Shown here in pieces: positions 32,685-41,074 of a DNA stretch of 55,313 nt. Each line of letters opens with the position of its first letter. Position 1 is the stretch's first letter. The stretch comes from Bacteroidota bacterium (GTDB lineage Bacteria > Bacteroidota > Bacteroidia > Sphingobacteriales > Sphingobacteriaceae): NCBI GenBank assembly GCA_013286235.1, contig JABDGE010000015.1, forward strand, positions 1-55,313. The letters are read 5' to 3'. A program made the position numbers and the translations under genes. The notes under the pieces are model-generated. The model ran no database searches and was not told where the DNA came from. It was given only the letters and a program-made list of their open reading frames with translations.

Positions 32685-34427
32685 ATGGACGATATACAAC
32701 TAAAAAAATCCGCGACGCCTTACGATGCCATAATAGTTGGTTCAGGCGCTGGCGGTGGGATGGCCGGTTACGTGCTGGCCCACGCCGGTTTAAAGGTATT
32801 AATGCTCGAAGCCGGGCCGTTTTTCGACCCAAAGACAGATTCCATGCAGCTGAAATGGCCCTACGACTCACCTCGTCGCGGCGCAAGTACCAACACCCGT
32901 AACTTTGGCGACTTTGACGGCGCTTTCGGTGGCTGGGATTTGGATGGAGAACCCTATACCACGAAAGATAAAACAGAGTTTTACTGGTTCCGCTCGCGCA
33001 TGCTGGGTGGCCGTACCAACCATTGGGGGCGTATTTCCCTCCGAATGGGCCCCGATGATTTTAAAGGACATCACATCGACGGACTCACCGACGATTGGCC
33101 GATCACCTATGACGAGGTAAAGCCTTTTTACGATAAGGTTGACCGCATGATCGGCGTCTATGGCACCGTCGAAAATTTACCCAATGAGCCGGACGGCATT
33201 TTCCTGCCGCCTCCAAAGCCACGTTTGAACGAGCTTTTTATTATGAAAGGCGCAGCCAAAGCGGGAGTTAAAGTAATACCGGGCCGCGGTTCTGTATTAA
33301 CAGAAGCGTTGCCGGATAATAAAGACCGTGGCGCCTGCTTCTTCTGCGGGCAATGCGGGCGAAGCTGTAAGGTGTACGGCGATTTTTCGTCGTCGTCTTG
33401 CCTGGTGATACCGGCCATGAAGACCGGTAATCTGAAAGTAATTTCAAATGCCATGGTTCGCGAAGTGCTTACCGATAAGAATGGCCTTGCGACTGGCGTT
33501 TCTTATGTGAGCAAGGATGATATGCAGGAATACCAGGCATCTGCTAAAATAGTGATCCTGGGCGCCAGCGCCTGCGAATCGGCCAGGCTGCTGCTCAACT
33601 CCAAATCAAGCGCACATCCCGGCGGGCTTGCCAACAGCAGCGGCGTAGTAGGCAAATACCTGCACGACTCAACGGGTGCCGACGCAGGCGGATGGCTGCC
33701 GGTACTACAGGACAGGAAACGTTACAACGAAGATGGTACAGGCAGCATACACATTTATGGCCCCTGGGTTTACGATAATAAAAAGCTCAATTTTCCGCGC
33801 GGATATCATATTGAATTTGGAGGCGGCCTCGGCATGCCTGGCTATGGTTTCGGCTGGGGAATGGAGGGCTTGAATGGCACCGTACCCGGTCGCGATGGTA
33901 AGAAAAAAGAAGCCGGCGGCTTTGGCGCATCCCTAAAGGACGATTACCGCCGCTTTTATGGTGTTGATTTTGGAATGGCCGGTCGCGGTACGGCAATCGC
34001 CCGCGCCGACAATTATTGCGAGATTGATCCCAATGTGGTGGATAAATTTGGAATACCCGTATTGCGTTTCCATTACAAATGGAGCGATTACGAGATCAAC
34101 CAGGCCAAACACATGCAGGATACCTTTCAGCATATCATGCACGAAATGGGCGCCGTTGCCTGGCCTTCTCCCGGAGCCGACACCAGTTACGGCCTCGAAG
34201 CACCCGGCCGCATCATCCACGAAGTGGGCACTGTCAGGATGGGCGACGACCCAAAGACCTCGGCCCTCAACAAATTTTGCCAGGCACATGATTGCAAGAA
34301 CTTATTTGTGGTGGACGCCGGCCCGTTTGTTCAGCAGGGGGATAAAAACGCCACCTGGACAATCCTGGCACTTTCCATGCGGACCGCTGAATATATCCTG
34401 GCACAGCGTAACAAACTGAATGTTTAA
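32685..34427 (+). CDS. GMC family oxidoreductase (periplasmic sugar dehydrogenase type)
   Basis: FAD-dependent oxidoreductase of 580 aa. The FAD loop is AIIVGSGAGGGMAGYVLAHA, followed by the ELEAG-like LMLEAGPFFDP. Next are GGRTNHWGRISLRM (FAD-contact block), the cysteine-rich GACFFCGQCGRSCKVYGDFS and the C-terminal active-site region HEVGTVRMGDDPKTSALN with VVDAGPFVQQGDKNATWTI. This is the subgroup paired with a gluconate-2-dehydrogenase subunit-3-like protein and cytochrome c, which oxidises sugars to keto-sugars outside the cytoplasm. No own signal peptide; export probably rides with the Tat-type small subunit encoded 22 bp downstream. Confidence 0.92.
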   Translation: MDDIQLKKSATPYDAIIVGSGAGGGMAGYVLAHAGLKVLMLEAGPFFDPKTDSMQLKWPYDSPRRGASTNTRNFGDFDGAFGGWDLDGEPYTTKDKTEFYWFRSRMLGGRTNHWGRISLRMGPDDFKGHHIDGLTDDWPITYDEVKPFYDKVDRMIGVYGTVENLPNEPDGIFLPPPKPRLNELFIMKGAAKAGVKVIPGRGSVLTEALPDNKDRGACFFCGQCGRSCKVYGDFSSSSCLVIPAMKTGNLKVISNAMVREVLTDKNGLATGVSYVSKDDMQEYQASAKIVILGASACESARLLLNSKSSAHPGGLANSSGVVGKYLHDSTGADAGGWLPVLQDRKRYNEDGTGSIHIYGPWVYDNKKLNFPRGYHIEFGGGLGMPGYGFGWGMEGLNGTVPGRDGKKKEAGGFGASLKDDYRRFYGVDFGMAGRGTAIARADNYCEIDPNVVDKFGIPVLRFHYKWSDYEINQAKHMQDTFQHIMHEMGAVAWPSPGADTSYGLEAPGRIIHEVGTVRMGDDPKTSALNKFCQAHDCKNLFVVDAGPFVQQGDKNATWTILALSMRTAEYILAQRNKLNV

Positions 34428-34449
34428 ACGGCTTTAATTATTTGAAACG

Positions 34450-35085
34450 ATGAACAGACGCGAATCACTCAAAGCAATAGGTTTAGGCACCCTCAGTGCT
34501 ACAGCTTTTTTGGAATCATGCAAGCCCAAAGGCGAGAAGCTGGCCGAAGACACCAATACCCAAAACGGACCCGACGACGAGGCAGGACGCCTGCCCACCG
34601 AGGTTGCTCGTGATAAAAAATTAAAAGAAGAAAAGTTTTTTAACCCGCATGAAATGGCAACCATCACTGTGCTGGGGGATATAATTATCCCAAAAGACGC
34701 GCGCTCCGGCAGCGCATCCGATGCGAAAGTGCCCGAGTTCATTGAGTTTATTGTAAAAGACATGCCGGAACACAAAACCCCTATGCGGGGTGGTCTCCGC
34801 TGGCTGGATGTGCAATGCCTTAACCGCTACGGCAAATCGTTTGTGGATGTAAGTTCCGCCCAGCAGATCGAAATGGTGACCGAAATTGCTTATCCCGCAA
34901 AGGCCAAGCCTGAAATGCAGCAAGGCGTTGCCTTTTTCAACCTGATGCGCAACCTCACAGCGACCGGCTTTTTTACCACCAAAATGGGCATCGAAGACCT
35001 CGGTTATGTCGGTAACTCGCCCAATCAATGGAAGGGCGTACCGATTGAGGTGCTGAAGCAATACGGCATGGAAGATATGGCGTAG
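34450..35085 (+). CDS. gluconate 2-dehydrogenase subunit 3-like protein
   Basis: Small subunit of a GMC-type membrane-associated dehydrogenase complex. The N-terminus MNRRESLKAIGLGTLSATAF has a twin-arginine motif and a following Cys (LESCKPKG), so it is a Tat-exported, possibly lipid-anchored protein. The family part has FFNPHEMATITVLGDIIIPK and KVPEFIEFIVKDMPE. At 211 aa it has the normal length. It is 22 bp downstream of the GMC gene, so the two are co-transcribed and probably co-exported as a folded pair. Confidence 0.92.
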   Translation: MNRRESLKAIGLGTLSATAFLESCKPKGEKLAEDTNTQNGPDDEAGRLPTEVARDKKLKEEKFFNPHEMATITVLGDIIIPKDARSGSASDAKVPEFIEFIVKDMPEHKTPMRGGLRWLDVQCLNRYGKSFVDVSSAQQIEMVTEIAYPAKAKPEMQQGVAFFNLMRNLTATGFFTTKMGIEDLGYVGNSPNQWKGVPIEVLKQYGMEDMA

Positions 35086-35097
35086 CGTTATCACCGA

Positions 35098-35142
35098 CCA
35101 TCATCGCGAGGAACAGCCTGTCCCGACCCTTCGGGAAAGCGA
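35098..35142. repeat. GCGAGGAAC-type dispersed repeat with TCCCGA/TCGGGA hairpin
   Basis: CATCGCGAGGAACAGCC, then TCCCGACCCTTCGGGAAAGC. The opening resembles the GTCATGGCGAGGAACGAAGC unit at 47339, and a 6-bp TCCCGA/TCGGGA stem follows. The remaining spacer to 35319 shows nothing else. Confidence 0.5.
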
Positions 35143-35307
35143 CCGCTACACATGCTAATCAACTGGACAGTTTTTATTTAGGACCTCCAAGCCGCCCGAT
35201 GAGTTAATTAAGCTCACGCCATTATGGCCGGAGATTTGTTGATGAATAACACCGGCAAAGGCAAAAATTTGATTTAATCCGGCCCGTGAAATATTAAACG
35301 AATTCGT

Positions 35308-35315
35308 TATTTTTG
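35308..35315 (+). promoter_or_regulatory. -7 box TATTTTTG directly before the antitoxin ATG
   Basis: A TAnnTTTG match four bases (TTTT) before ATG 35320. Transcription would start at or next to the start codon, giving a leaderless mRNA. Confidence 0.55.
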
Positions 35316-35319
35316 TTTT

Positions 35320-35529
35320 ATGGAGTCCATTTTAGTGCATCCCGAAAGTGCCGAACAATTGAAAACTGTTAAAGCGGTTTTGAAAGCTTTAAGAGTTCCA
35401 TTTGAACCGCAATCCGTTACTATACCCCCGCATATTGCAAAGAGCATCGAAAAAAGTATCCGTCAATATGAAGACGGACAAACAATTTCACTTGAAGAAT
35501 TTAAAGAAAAACACTTTACTAAAAAATGA
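35320..35529 (+). CDS. antitoxin of a RelE/ParE-type pair, 69 aa
   Basis: A small protein starting MESILVHPESAEQLKTVKAV and ending SLEEFKEKHFTKK. Proteins of this type (DUF2683-like, from memory) lie before RelE/ParE toxins in Bacteroidota. Its stop overlaps the next ATG (ATGA, 35526-35529), the classic translational coupling of toxin-antitoxin operons. A -7 promoter box four bases before the ATG suggests a leaderless transcript. The toxin downstream carries an internal stop codon. Confidence 0.85.
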   Translation: MESILVHPESAEQLKTVKAVLKALRVPFEPQSVTIPPHIAKSIEKSIRQYEDGQTISLEEFKEKHFTKK

Positions 35530-35816
35530 GTTTCGGGATCAGGTTCTCTCCTGAAGCAGAAGAAACATATGATGTCGTCATATCTCAATTACAGGCGGGA
35601 TGGGGCGATCAATTTGTATCGAAGTTCGAAACTAAATGGTTAAGCTGCCTTCAGAAGATATCTCAAAACCCTTTTATTTAAGGTGTTTTCGACGAAAGTT
35701 TGCAAATCAGGCGATGTGTTTTGCATAGAAAGTGTTCATTGCTTTATAAAGTTTACGAAAGTCAGGTCTTAATTGTCTGTCTTTGGGACAATCGCCAACA
35801 GTCATTGTTTTTTTAG
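35526..35816 (+). pseudogene. RelE/ParE-type toxin with premature stop
   Basis: From ATG 35526 the frame reads MSFGIRFSPEAEETYDVVIS, then WGDQFVSKFETKWLSCLQKI and SQNPFI, then TAA at 35679-35681. The same frame continues without shift: GVFDESLQIRRCVLHRKCSL, LYKVYESQVLIVCLWDNRQQ, S, L, F, F, stop at 35816. The downstream part is a perfect ParE/RelE tail, so only one codon is mutated (a Tyr, Gln or similar codon is expected). The full product would be 96 aa. Either a real toxin-killing nonsense mutation or a base error. Confidence 0.85.
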
Positions 35817-35974
35817 TAATCTTGCAAAAGACAGCTTTATTTGACTTGCCCATTGTTTCTGCTCTTTCTTGGGTGTGTTATTTGAACCCAAATCGAGATG
35901 AAATAATGTGGTTGTTTTGAAGCAACTAATTCTTGCTTTATTTCCCTACATTTAACTGATCAATCTTAACCATC

Positions 35975-36535
35975 ATGTCACTTCGAACTTTTTGGACCAT
36001 CGTATTAAAAATATTTGGCCTTTACATTCTTGTACAGATATTGTATTTCGTACCCACTTTCTTTTCGGAGATAGTAGTGCTTTTCAGTGCCGGCGGGCAA
36101 TACGGAGGAAGAGGTGAGGCGTGGATCGCACTTTCGGTTCTTTTATTAACGTTTAGTGTTTTTCTTTTTATGCTGATTGCGTTTCTGTTCAGGCCAGATC
36201 GGCTTATCGATGTGCTTTCATTGGAACGCTTATTCCATAAAGATGAGATTGAATTCAAAATGCATCGTTCCTCAATATTATACATAGCGGTCATTGTGAC
36301 CGGACTAGTGATGTTTATCGATAGCCTGCCCCTATTCCTGAAAGAATTGTATGGCTACTACTACAAGCAAATAAACGAATTAAGGGGTTTTAAAGATTAT
36401 CCCGGGGCGACATGGATCATCTTCAGCCTGGTAAAAGTGTTCATCAGCTTTTTCATGATCACCAGCCCAAGACTGATTGTTAACTTTATCGAACGCAAAA
36501 GACGCGGCAAACCCAAAATTGCCGAAGCTGAATAA
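35975..36535 (+). CDS. integral membrane protein of unknown function, 186 aa
   Basis: Four predicted membrane spans: IFGLYILVQILYFVPTFFSE, LSVLLLTFSVFLFMLIAFLF, SILYIAVIVTGLVMFIDSLP and IIFSLVKVFISFFMITSPRL. A basic tail (ERKRRGKPKIAEAE) follows the last span, suggesting a cytoplasmic C-terminus. No enzymatic motif is recognised. Single gene, convergent with the DEAD-box helicase gene (23-bp gap). Confidence 0.8.
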   Translation: MSLRTFWTIVLKIFGLYILVQILYFVPTFFSEIVVLFSAGGQYGGRGEAWIALSVLLLTFSVFLFMLIAFLFRPDRLIDVLSLERLFHKDEIEFKMHRSSILYIAVIVTGLVMFIDSLPLFLKELYGYYYKQINELRGFKDYPGATWIIFSLVKVFISFFMITSPRLIVNFIERKRRGKPKIAEAE

Positions 36536-36558
36536 GAAGGACACTGGTTAGTGTTGAA

Positions 36559-37791
36559 TTATTGCTGCCGGCTCTTTCCCTGGGACTTATTATTATTATT
36601 TCCCCATCTCCTGTTCCCGTTCGGGCGCCGGTTTGCACTGTGTTCCGCGGGTTTGTCGGCTATACCTTTCAGGCTGTCGGGGACTTCCATCAGGCGGATG
36701 GGCTTTTCAATCAGCTGCTCAATGCTCTTAAGGCGGCGCTCGTCGCGGTGGTTCACAAAAGTGATCGCAGTACCTGTGGTTTCAGCGCGTGCAGTACGGC
36801 CGATGCGGTGTACATAGTCTTCCGGATCACCCGGTACGTCGTAATTGATCACCAGGTCTATCCCTTCAACATCGATACCCCGCGAAAGGGCGTCGGTACC
36901 TACGATAACCGGCAACTGCCTGTTTTTAAAGGCCAGCAATAATTCTTCGCGCTCCCGCTGTTCGAGGTCTGAATGAAAGGCGCTGGTGTTGATATGCGCT
37001 GATTTCAGGTCGCGGGCAAGCGATTTTACAAGGTCTTTTTTTGACGCGAAAATGAGAACGCTTGTATAACCGCCGTTTTTCAACAGCGACAATAACAAAG
37101 GCGTCTTTTGCGGATCATGTACCTTATAGATCTGCTGATCGATACCGACAGCCGGCTGCGAAAGGGCGATATTTACTTGTTTGGGATGATTCAGAATGGT
37201 TTTAGCCAGCGTCCTGATCCGGCCGGGCATCGTAGCCGAAAACAGGAGCGTCTGCCGTTTCTTTGGCAGGTAGCTCACTATTTTCATAATGTCGTCGTAA
37301 AAGCCCATGTCCAGCATCCGGTCGGCTTCGTCGAGTATTAGATGGCTAAGGTGATTGAGCTTTAGTACGCCTGAATTGAGGTGGGCGATGAGCCTCCCTG
37401 GTGTCGCAATGATGATGTTTACATTGTTTTCGATGCCCCGGCGCTGCTGCTCGTAAGCAATGCCGTCGCCGCCGCCAAAAATGGCAATGGACGTTACGCC
37501 AGTAAAATAGGCCAAACCCTCCACCTGCTGATCGATCTGCTGGGCCAGCTCCCGTGTAGGCGCTAAAATCAGCGTATTGATCTGGTGCCGGTTGCTTTTG
37601 CTGATATGCTCCAGCACTGGCAGCAGGTAAGCCCCCGTTTTGCCGGTACCGGTTTGGGCGCAGGCAATAATGTCGTCTCCTGCTGCGATTATCGGAATAG
37701 CTTCGGCTTGTATGGGCGTAGGGGTAACAAAACCCATGCTTAAAACGCCCTCCATCAACTGCTCGTTGAAATTAAAATCCCTGAATGTCAC
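36559..37791 (-). CDS. DEAD-box ATP-dependent RNA helicase, RhlE-type
   Basis: Unwinds RNA duplexes in ribosome assembly or RNA turnover. Motifs in order: FRDFNFNEQLMEGVLSMGF (Q-motif region), AQTGTGKTGAYLLP (I), APTRELAQQ (Ia), ATPGRLIAHL (Ib), LDEADRMLDMGF (II), LLFSATMP (III), LIFASKKD (IV), VGTDALSRGIDVEGIDLVIN (V) and HRIGRTAR (VI). The tail is short, basic and Asn/Lys-rich. The open frame reaches 37884, but residues before VTFRDF look non-coding and overlap the next gene. The GTG at 37791 gives a 410-aa protein with the usual RhlE start. Confidence 0.93.
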   Translation of the reverse strand: MTFRDFNFNEQLMEGVLSMGFVTPTPIQAEAIPIIAAGDDIIACAQTGTGKTGAYLLPVLEHISKSNRHQINTLILAPTRELAQQIDQQVEGLAYFTGVTSIAIFGGGDGIAYEQQRRGIENNVNIIIATPGRLIAHLNSGVLKLNHLSHLILDEADRMLDMGFYDDIMKIVSYLPKKRQTLLFSATMPGRIRTLAKTILNHPKQVNIALSQPAVGIDQQIYKVHDPQKTPLLLSLLKNGGYTSVLIFASKKDLVKSLARDLKSAHINTSAFHSDLEQREREELLLAFKNRQLPVIVGTDALSRGIDVEGIDLVINYDVPGDPEDYVHRIGRTARAETTGTAITFVNHRDERRLKSIEQLIEKPIRLMEVPDSLKGIADKPAEHSANRRPNGNRRWGNNNNKSQGKSRQQ

Positions 37792-37880
37792 TATATTTTC
37801 TAAAACGGTACAAGGTAGCAAAAAAATTGCGGGTTTTGGGGAGGATTGCCCAAAAGGACAGGCAATTCGCCTGTCGGAGC

Positions 37881-40709
37881 TCACAATCCCTTTCTACGCA
37901 CGATTCCCGGCTTCCGCGTTTTCCTCGTTTCAACTTTTGGTTCTGCATCATCAGTCCCATATTGCCGGGCCATTTTTGCTATCCGCTCTTCCAACGGCTC
38001 GGTGGTAAGCCGTTCGCGGCCCAAACTGTCAACCATGATCGGGAAGGCAAAGGGCGTCGGCCGTTCAATATTTTTCAGAATGATGTTTTGCCCCTCTATG
38101 CGCTGCAGCGCCGCCCGCAGCCTGAATTCTTCAAGCTGAAAAGCGAGCGCCTCATTATAGGCCTGCCTTACTAAAAGGTTGTCCGGCTCGTATTCATTAA
38201 AAACTTCAAACAGCAGCGAGGTAGATGCCTGCAGGTGCTTATTCTTCATCGGCTGACCGGGATAGCCGGTAAATACCAGTCCGCCAATGTGGGCAATGTC
38301 CCTGAAACGTCTCCGCGCCATTTCATTGGCGTTCAGGCTATGCTGTATGTCCTCCAGCAGGTTGCCGATCGAAAAAAAACCGGCGTCCTCCAGCGCTTTT
38401 TCAATGGGGATGTCTTCATCCGCCAATAGCTCAAATCCATAATCGTTCATGGCGATGGAAAAACTGGCCGGCTTTATCTTGCTGATGCGGTAAGCCAGCA
38501 GCGACGCCATGCCTTCATGCACCAGCCGCCCTTCAAAAGGATAAAATATCAAATGATGACCATCGGTTGCTTTAAACGACTCGATCAAAAACTCATGACT
38601 TTGCGGCAGGTGGGACAGCTGCGATTGCAGCTCAAACAGGGGACCCAACGCTACTACCTCCTCGTCATAGGCGGTTCCTAAAGCAACCTCGTCCAGTTTG
38701 TCCCTGAATACCGCCGCGAGTTGCGAGGACAAAGGCATCCTGCCGCCGTTCCAGCTGGGGATCATCCCTTTTTTAGCGTTCGATTTTTTTACGTAAGCCG
38801 TCATTTCCTTTATCCGGATAAACTCCAGCGAACGCCCCGCAAACCAAAACGTATTCCCAGGCTTCAATTTTGAAATAAACGATTCCTCGATCGTTCCCAG
38901 GCTGCCCCCGCTGAGCCATTTTACCCGTATGCTCAGCTCGCTGGTAATGGTGCCTATGCTCAACCGGTGCCGCATGGCCACGCGCCGGTTATTCACTTTA
39001 TAAAGGCCGTTCTCTATTTCCACCTTCAGGAACTCGTCGTATTGGGCAAGCGTTTTCCCACCTGTAGTAATGAAATCGAGCAACAGGTTAAACTCGCTTC
39101 GTTTCAGGTCGGCAAAGGCGAAGCTGGTTTTTACCTCGGCAAACAGTTTATCGGGGTAAAATCCGTCCGACACTGCCAGCGTTACCATGTATTGGATCAG
39201 CACATCCATCGTGAGCAGCATCGGGTCGCGGCTTTCAAATATGCCGCGTTTAATAGCATCCTTCAGGGCCGCGCCTTCCAGCAGCTCCAGCGAATGCGTG
39301 GGCACATACCATGCTTTCGATACCGCGCCCGGAGAATGCCCGCTGCGGCCGGCACGCTGCATAAACCGCGCAACACCTTTCGGACTGCCCACCTGTACAA
39401 CTGTATCCACAGGGCGAAAATCCACGCCAAGATCAAGGCTCGAAGTGCACACCACCACCTTCAATGCTTCGGCATGCAGCGCCTGCTCTACCCAGTTGCG
39501 CAGCTCATTATCCAGCGAACCATGGTGCATGGCCATTATCCCGGCATATTCCGGGTAATTGTCCAAAATGGCGTGGTACCATATCTCGGCCATAGAACGG
39601 GTATTGGTAAATATCAGCGTGGTAACGCTTTTAGCCACTATCTCCATCACTTGCGGCAGCATCTTCAAACCGATATGCCCCGACCAGGAATAGCTCTCGA
39701 TATTTTCAGGTATCACAGACTTTATCTCCAGTTTCTTTCCCACGTTCGCCCGCACCATTTTGATCCGCTCCGGCGGGAAGTCATTGCCCAGCAATACTTC
39801 CGCGGCTTCCTCCAGGTTACCGATGGTGGCGCTGATACCCCATATTTTCAGCTGGCGGTTGGCAGTTTCCAGTTTGCTTTCAGTTGGCAGTTGGCTTGCA
39901 GTTGGCAGTTTCAGGTTTGCGGTTTGCAGTCTATATTCCGCCGGTGGAATACTTTTTGTCCCCGGCCTGACATTTGGTATTTGCTGTGAAGGATTTTCAT
40001 CTGCCAACTGCGCATTATCCACTGCCAACCGAGAACTGCCAACTGCAAACTGTTCCCTGCCAACTGCCAACCCCCCGTCGCCAACTGCCAACTGCTCACT
40101 GCCAACTGCAAACTGTTCCCTGCCAACTGCCAACTGCTCACTGCCAACTGCTTTAAGTCGCGACAAGCCGAGCTCCACCTGTACCCCACGCTTCGTACCT
40201 AATAATTCATGCCACTCATCCGTCACCACCACCTGCAGGCTTTGGAACAGCTTTGGATATTCCTTCTGCGCCATCATCAGGTGCAGGCTTTCGGGCGTGG
40301 TGAGCAGCACTTCCGGCAGTTTTTTCTTTAGGGCCTGTTTTTCGGCGGCGGGCGTGTCGCCGGTGCGGGTGGCTATTTTCCAGGGCAGGCCGATCTCGTC
40401 GCAGGCCTCCTGCATGGCTTTTTTGATGTCGTTGGTAAGGGCCCGCAGCGGGGTGATCCACAGCATTAGCAGACCGTTATTAGTTTTCGTTTGCCAGTCT
40501 TCCGGGTGTTTATTAATAAAATCCGCCAAAAAAGGCAGGAAAAGCGCAAAGGTTTTACCGCTGCCGGTGGGCGCATTCAACAGGCCGGAATAACCGCCCA
40601 GGTAGGCCTGCATCATTTCACCCTGGAAAGGAAACTGCTGCCAGTTCTTTTGCTGGTACCATTGCTGTATAACGCCTTCCCCTGGTGTAATCATCACTGT
40701 AAAATACAA
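37881..40709 (-). CDS. ligase-associated (Lhr-type) DEXH helicase with repeat insertion
   Basis: ATP-dependent DNA helicase family linked with DNA-damage response ligase and exonuclease genes elsewhere (none nearby). Motifs: LLNAPTGSGKTFALFLPFL (I), LWITPLRALTNDI (Ia), LLTTPESLHLMMA (Ib), VVTDEWHELLGTKRGVQVEL (II), IWGISATIGN (III), FTNTRSMAE (IV), SSLDLGVDFRP and RAGRSGHSPG (VI), plus a WH-like middle and Lhr C-terminal parts. At 942 aa it is longer than the roughly 820 expected. The surplus is residues about 185-287, which interrupt the gap between motif II and III and consist of heptapeptide repeats (AVGSEQL, AVGREQF) encoded by degenerate 7-base words. ATG 40694 (MITPGEG) is an alternative start. 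A MITE-like element lies upstream. Confidence 0.93.
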   Translation of the reverse strand: MYFTVMITPGEGVIQQWYQQKNWQQFPFQGEMMQAYLGGYSGLLNAPTGSGKTFALFLPFLADFINKHPEDWQTKTNNGLLMLWITPLRALTNDIKKAMQEACDEIGLPWKIATRTGDTPAAEKQALKKKLPEVLLTTPESLHLMMAQKEYPKLFQSLQVVVTDEWHELLGTKRGVQVELGLSRLKAVGSEQLAVGREQFAVGSEQLAVGDGGLAVGREQFAVGSSRLAVDNAQLADENPSQQIPNVRPGTKSIPPAEYRLQTANLKLPTASQLPTESKLETANRQLKIWGISATIGNLEEAAEVLLGNDFPPERIKMVRANVGKKLEIKSVIPENIESYSWSGHIGLKMLPQVMEIVAKSVTTLIFTNTRSMAEIWYHAILDNYPEYAGIMAMHHGSLDNELRNWVEQALHAEALKVVVCTSSLDLGVDFRPVDTVVQVGSPKGVARFMQRAGRSGHSPGAVSKAWYVPTHSLELLEGAALKDAIKRGIFESRDPMLLTMDVLIQYMVTLAVSDGFYPDKLFAEVKTSFAFADLKRSEFNLLLDFITTGGKTLAQYDEFLKVEIENGLYKVNNRRVAMRHRLSIGTITSELSIRVKWLSGGSLGTIEESFISKLKPGNTFWFAGRSLEFIRIKEMTAYVKKSNAKKGMIPSWNGGRMPLSSQLAAVFRDKLDEVALGTAYDEEVVALGPLFELQSQLSHLPQSHEFLIESFKATDGHHLIFYPFEGRLVHEGMASLLAYRISKIKPASFSIAMNDYGFELLADEDIPIEKALEDAGFFSIGNLLEDIQHSLNANEMARRRFRDIAHIGGLVFTGYPGQPMKNKHLQASTSLLFEVFNEYEPDNLLVRQAYNEALAFQLEEFRLRAALQRIEGQNIILKNIERPTPFAFPIMVDSLGRERLTTEPLEERIAKMARQYGTDDAEPKVETRKTRKPGIVRRKGL
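39852..40155. repeat. inverted 7-base-word array inside the helicase gene (element iv)
   Basis: On the plus strand TTGGCAG-type words run from 39852 to 39930, a unique 71-bp centre follows (39931-40001), and CTGCCAA-type words run from 40002 to 40155. The second arm contains an exact 37-bp duplication (40035-40071 and 40098-40134) offset by 63 bp, which is nine 7-base words or 21 codons. The array has no stop in the helicase frame. Confidence 0.9.
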
Positions 40710-40737
40710 TAATAACGAGGATTTTCATTAAAATGGT

Positions 40738-41023
40738 GGCCTTATACCAGGGAAAACGCATCTAAATTATCGACGCGCTTCCGATTCCCCTCTTGAGAAG
40801 GGGTCAGGTCCGAACGACTCCCATGGAGGGTGTGTCTGCGGGTTTTACGAGGAATTTGCTTCGGGCCATGGCCTTTTGTTTAAAGATAAGAGCCTTGCTT
40901 ACAATGGAATATGTCCATAATTATGTAAAGGCTCTGGCGTTTACAAAAAAAAGAATTAATCATACCGTCGGCCTGACATCTTGGGCCATATAAATTTAGA
41001 TGCGTTTGCCCTGGGCCTTATAC
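40738..41023. mobile_element. MITE-like element, 266 bp, with terminal inverted repeats and 10-bp target duplication
   Basis: GGCCTTATAC occurs directly at 40738-40747 and 41014-41023. Between them, the ends read CAGGGAAAACGCATCTAAAT (from 40748) and, on the other strand, CAGGGCAAACGCATCTAAAT (from 41013), with 20 of 21 bases identical. Inside are a second stem (AGAGCCTT with AAGGCTCT) and a 66-codon open frame that I do not trust as a gene. No transposase is encoded, so it would move in trans. It lies upstream of the helicase gene. Confidence 0.85.
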
Positions 41024-41074
41024 AGGTTCGCGGGAGAAAAAGCATTCAGATGGATTTATTGCAAACGCTGACTG

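Noticed and set aside
37792..37884. Upstream ATG for the DEAD-box helicase
   Set aside because: Would add 31 residues with no family match and overlap the end of the next gene; the GTG at 37791 fits better.
38967..39989. Long open frame of 340 codons on the plus strand inside the helicase gene
   Set aside because: It is the antisense shadow of the leftward helicase gene; its translation has no family motif and part of it is the word array.
40793..40993. 66-codon open frame inside the MITE-like element
   Set aside because: Its end lies within a terminal inverted repeat and no transposase motif is seen; treated as internal filler.
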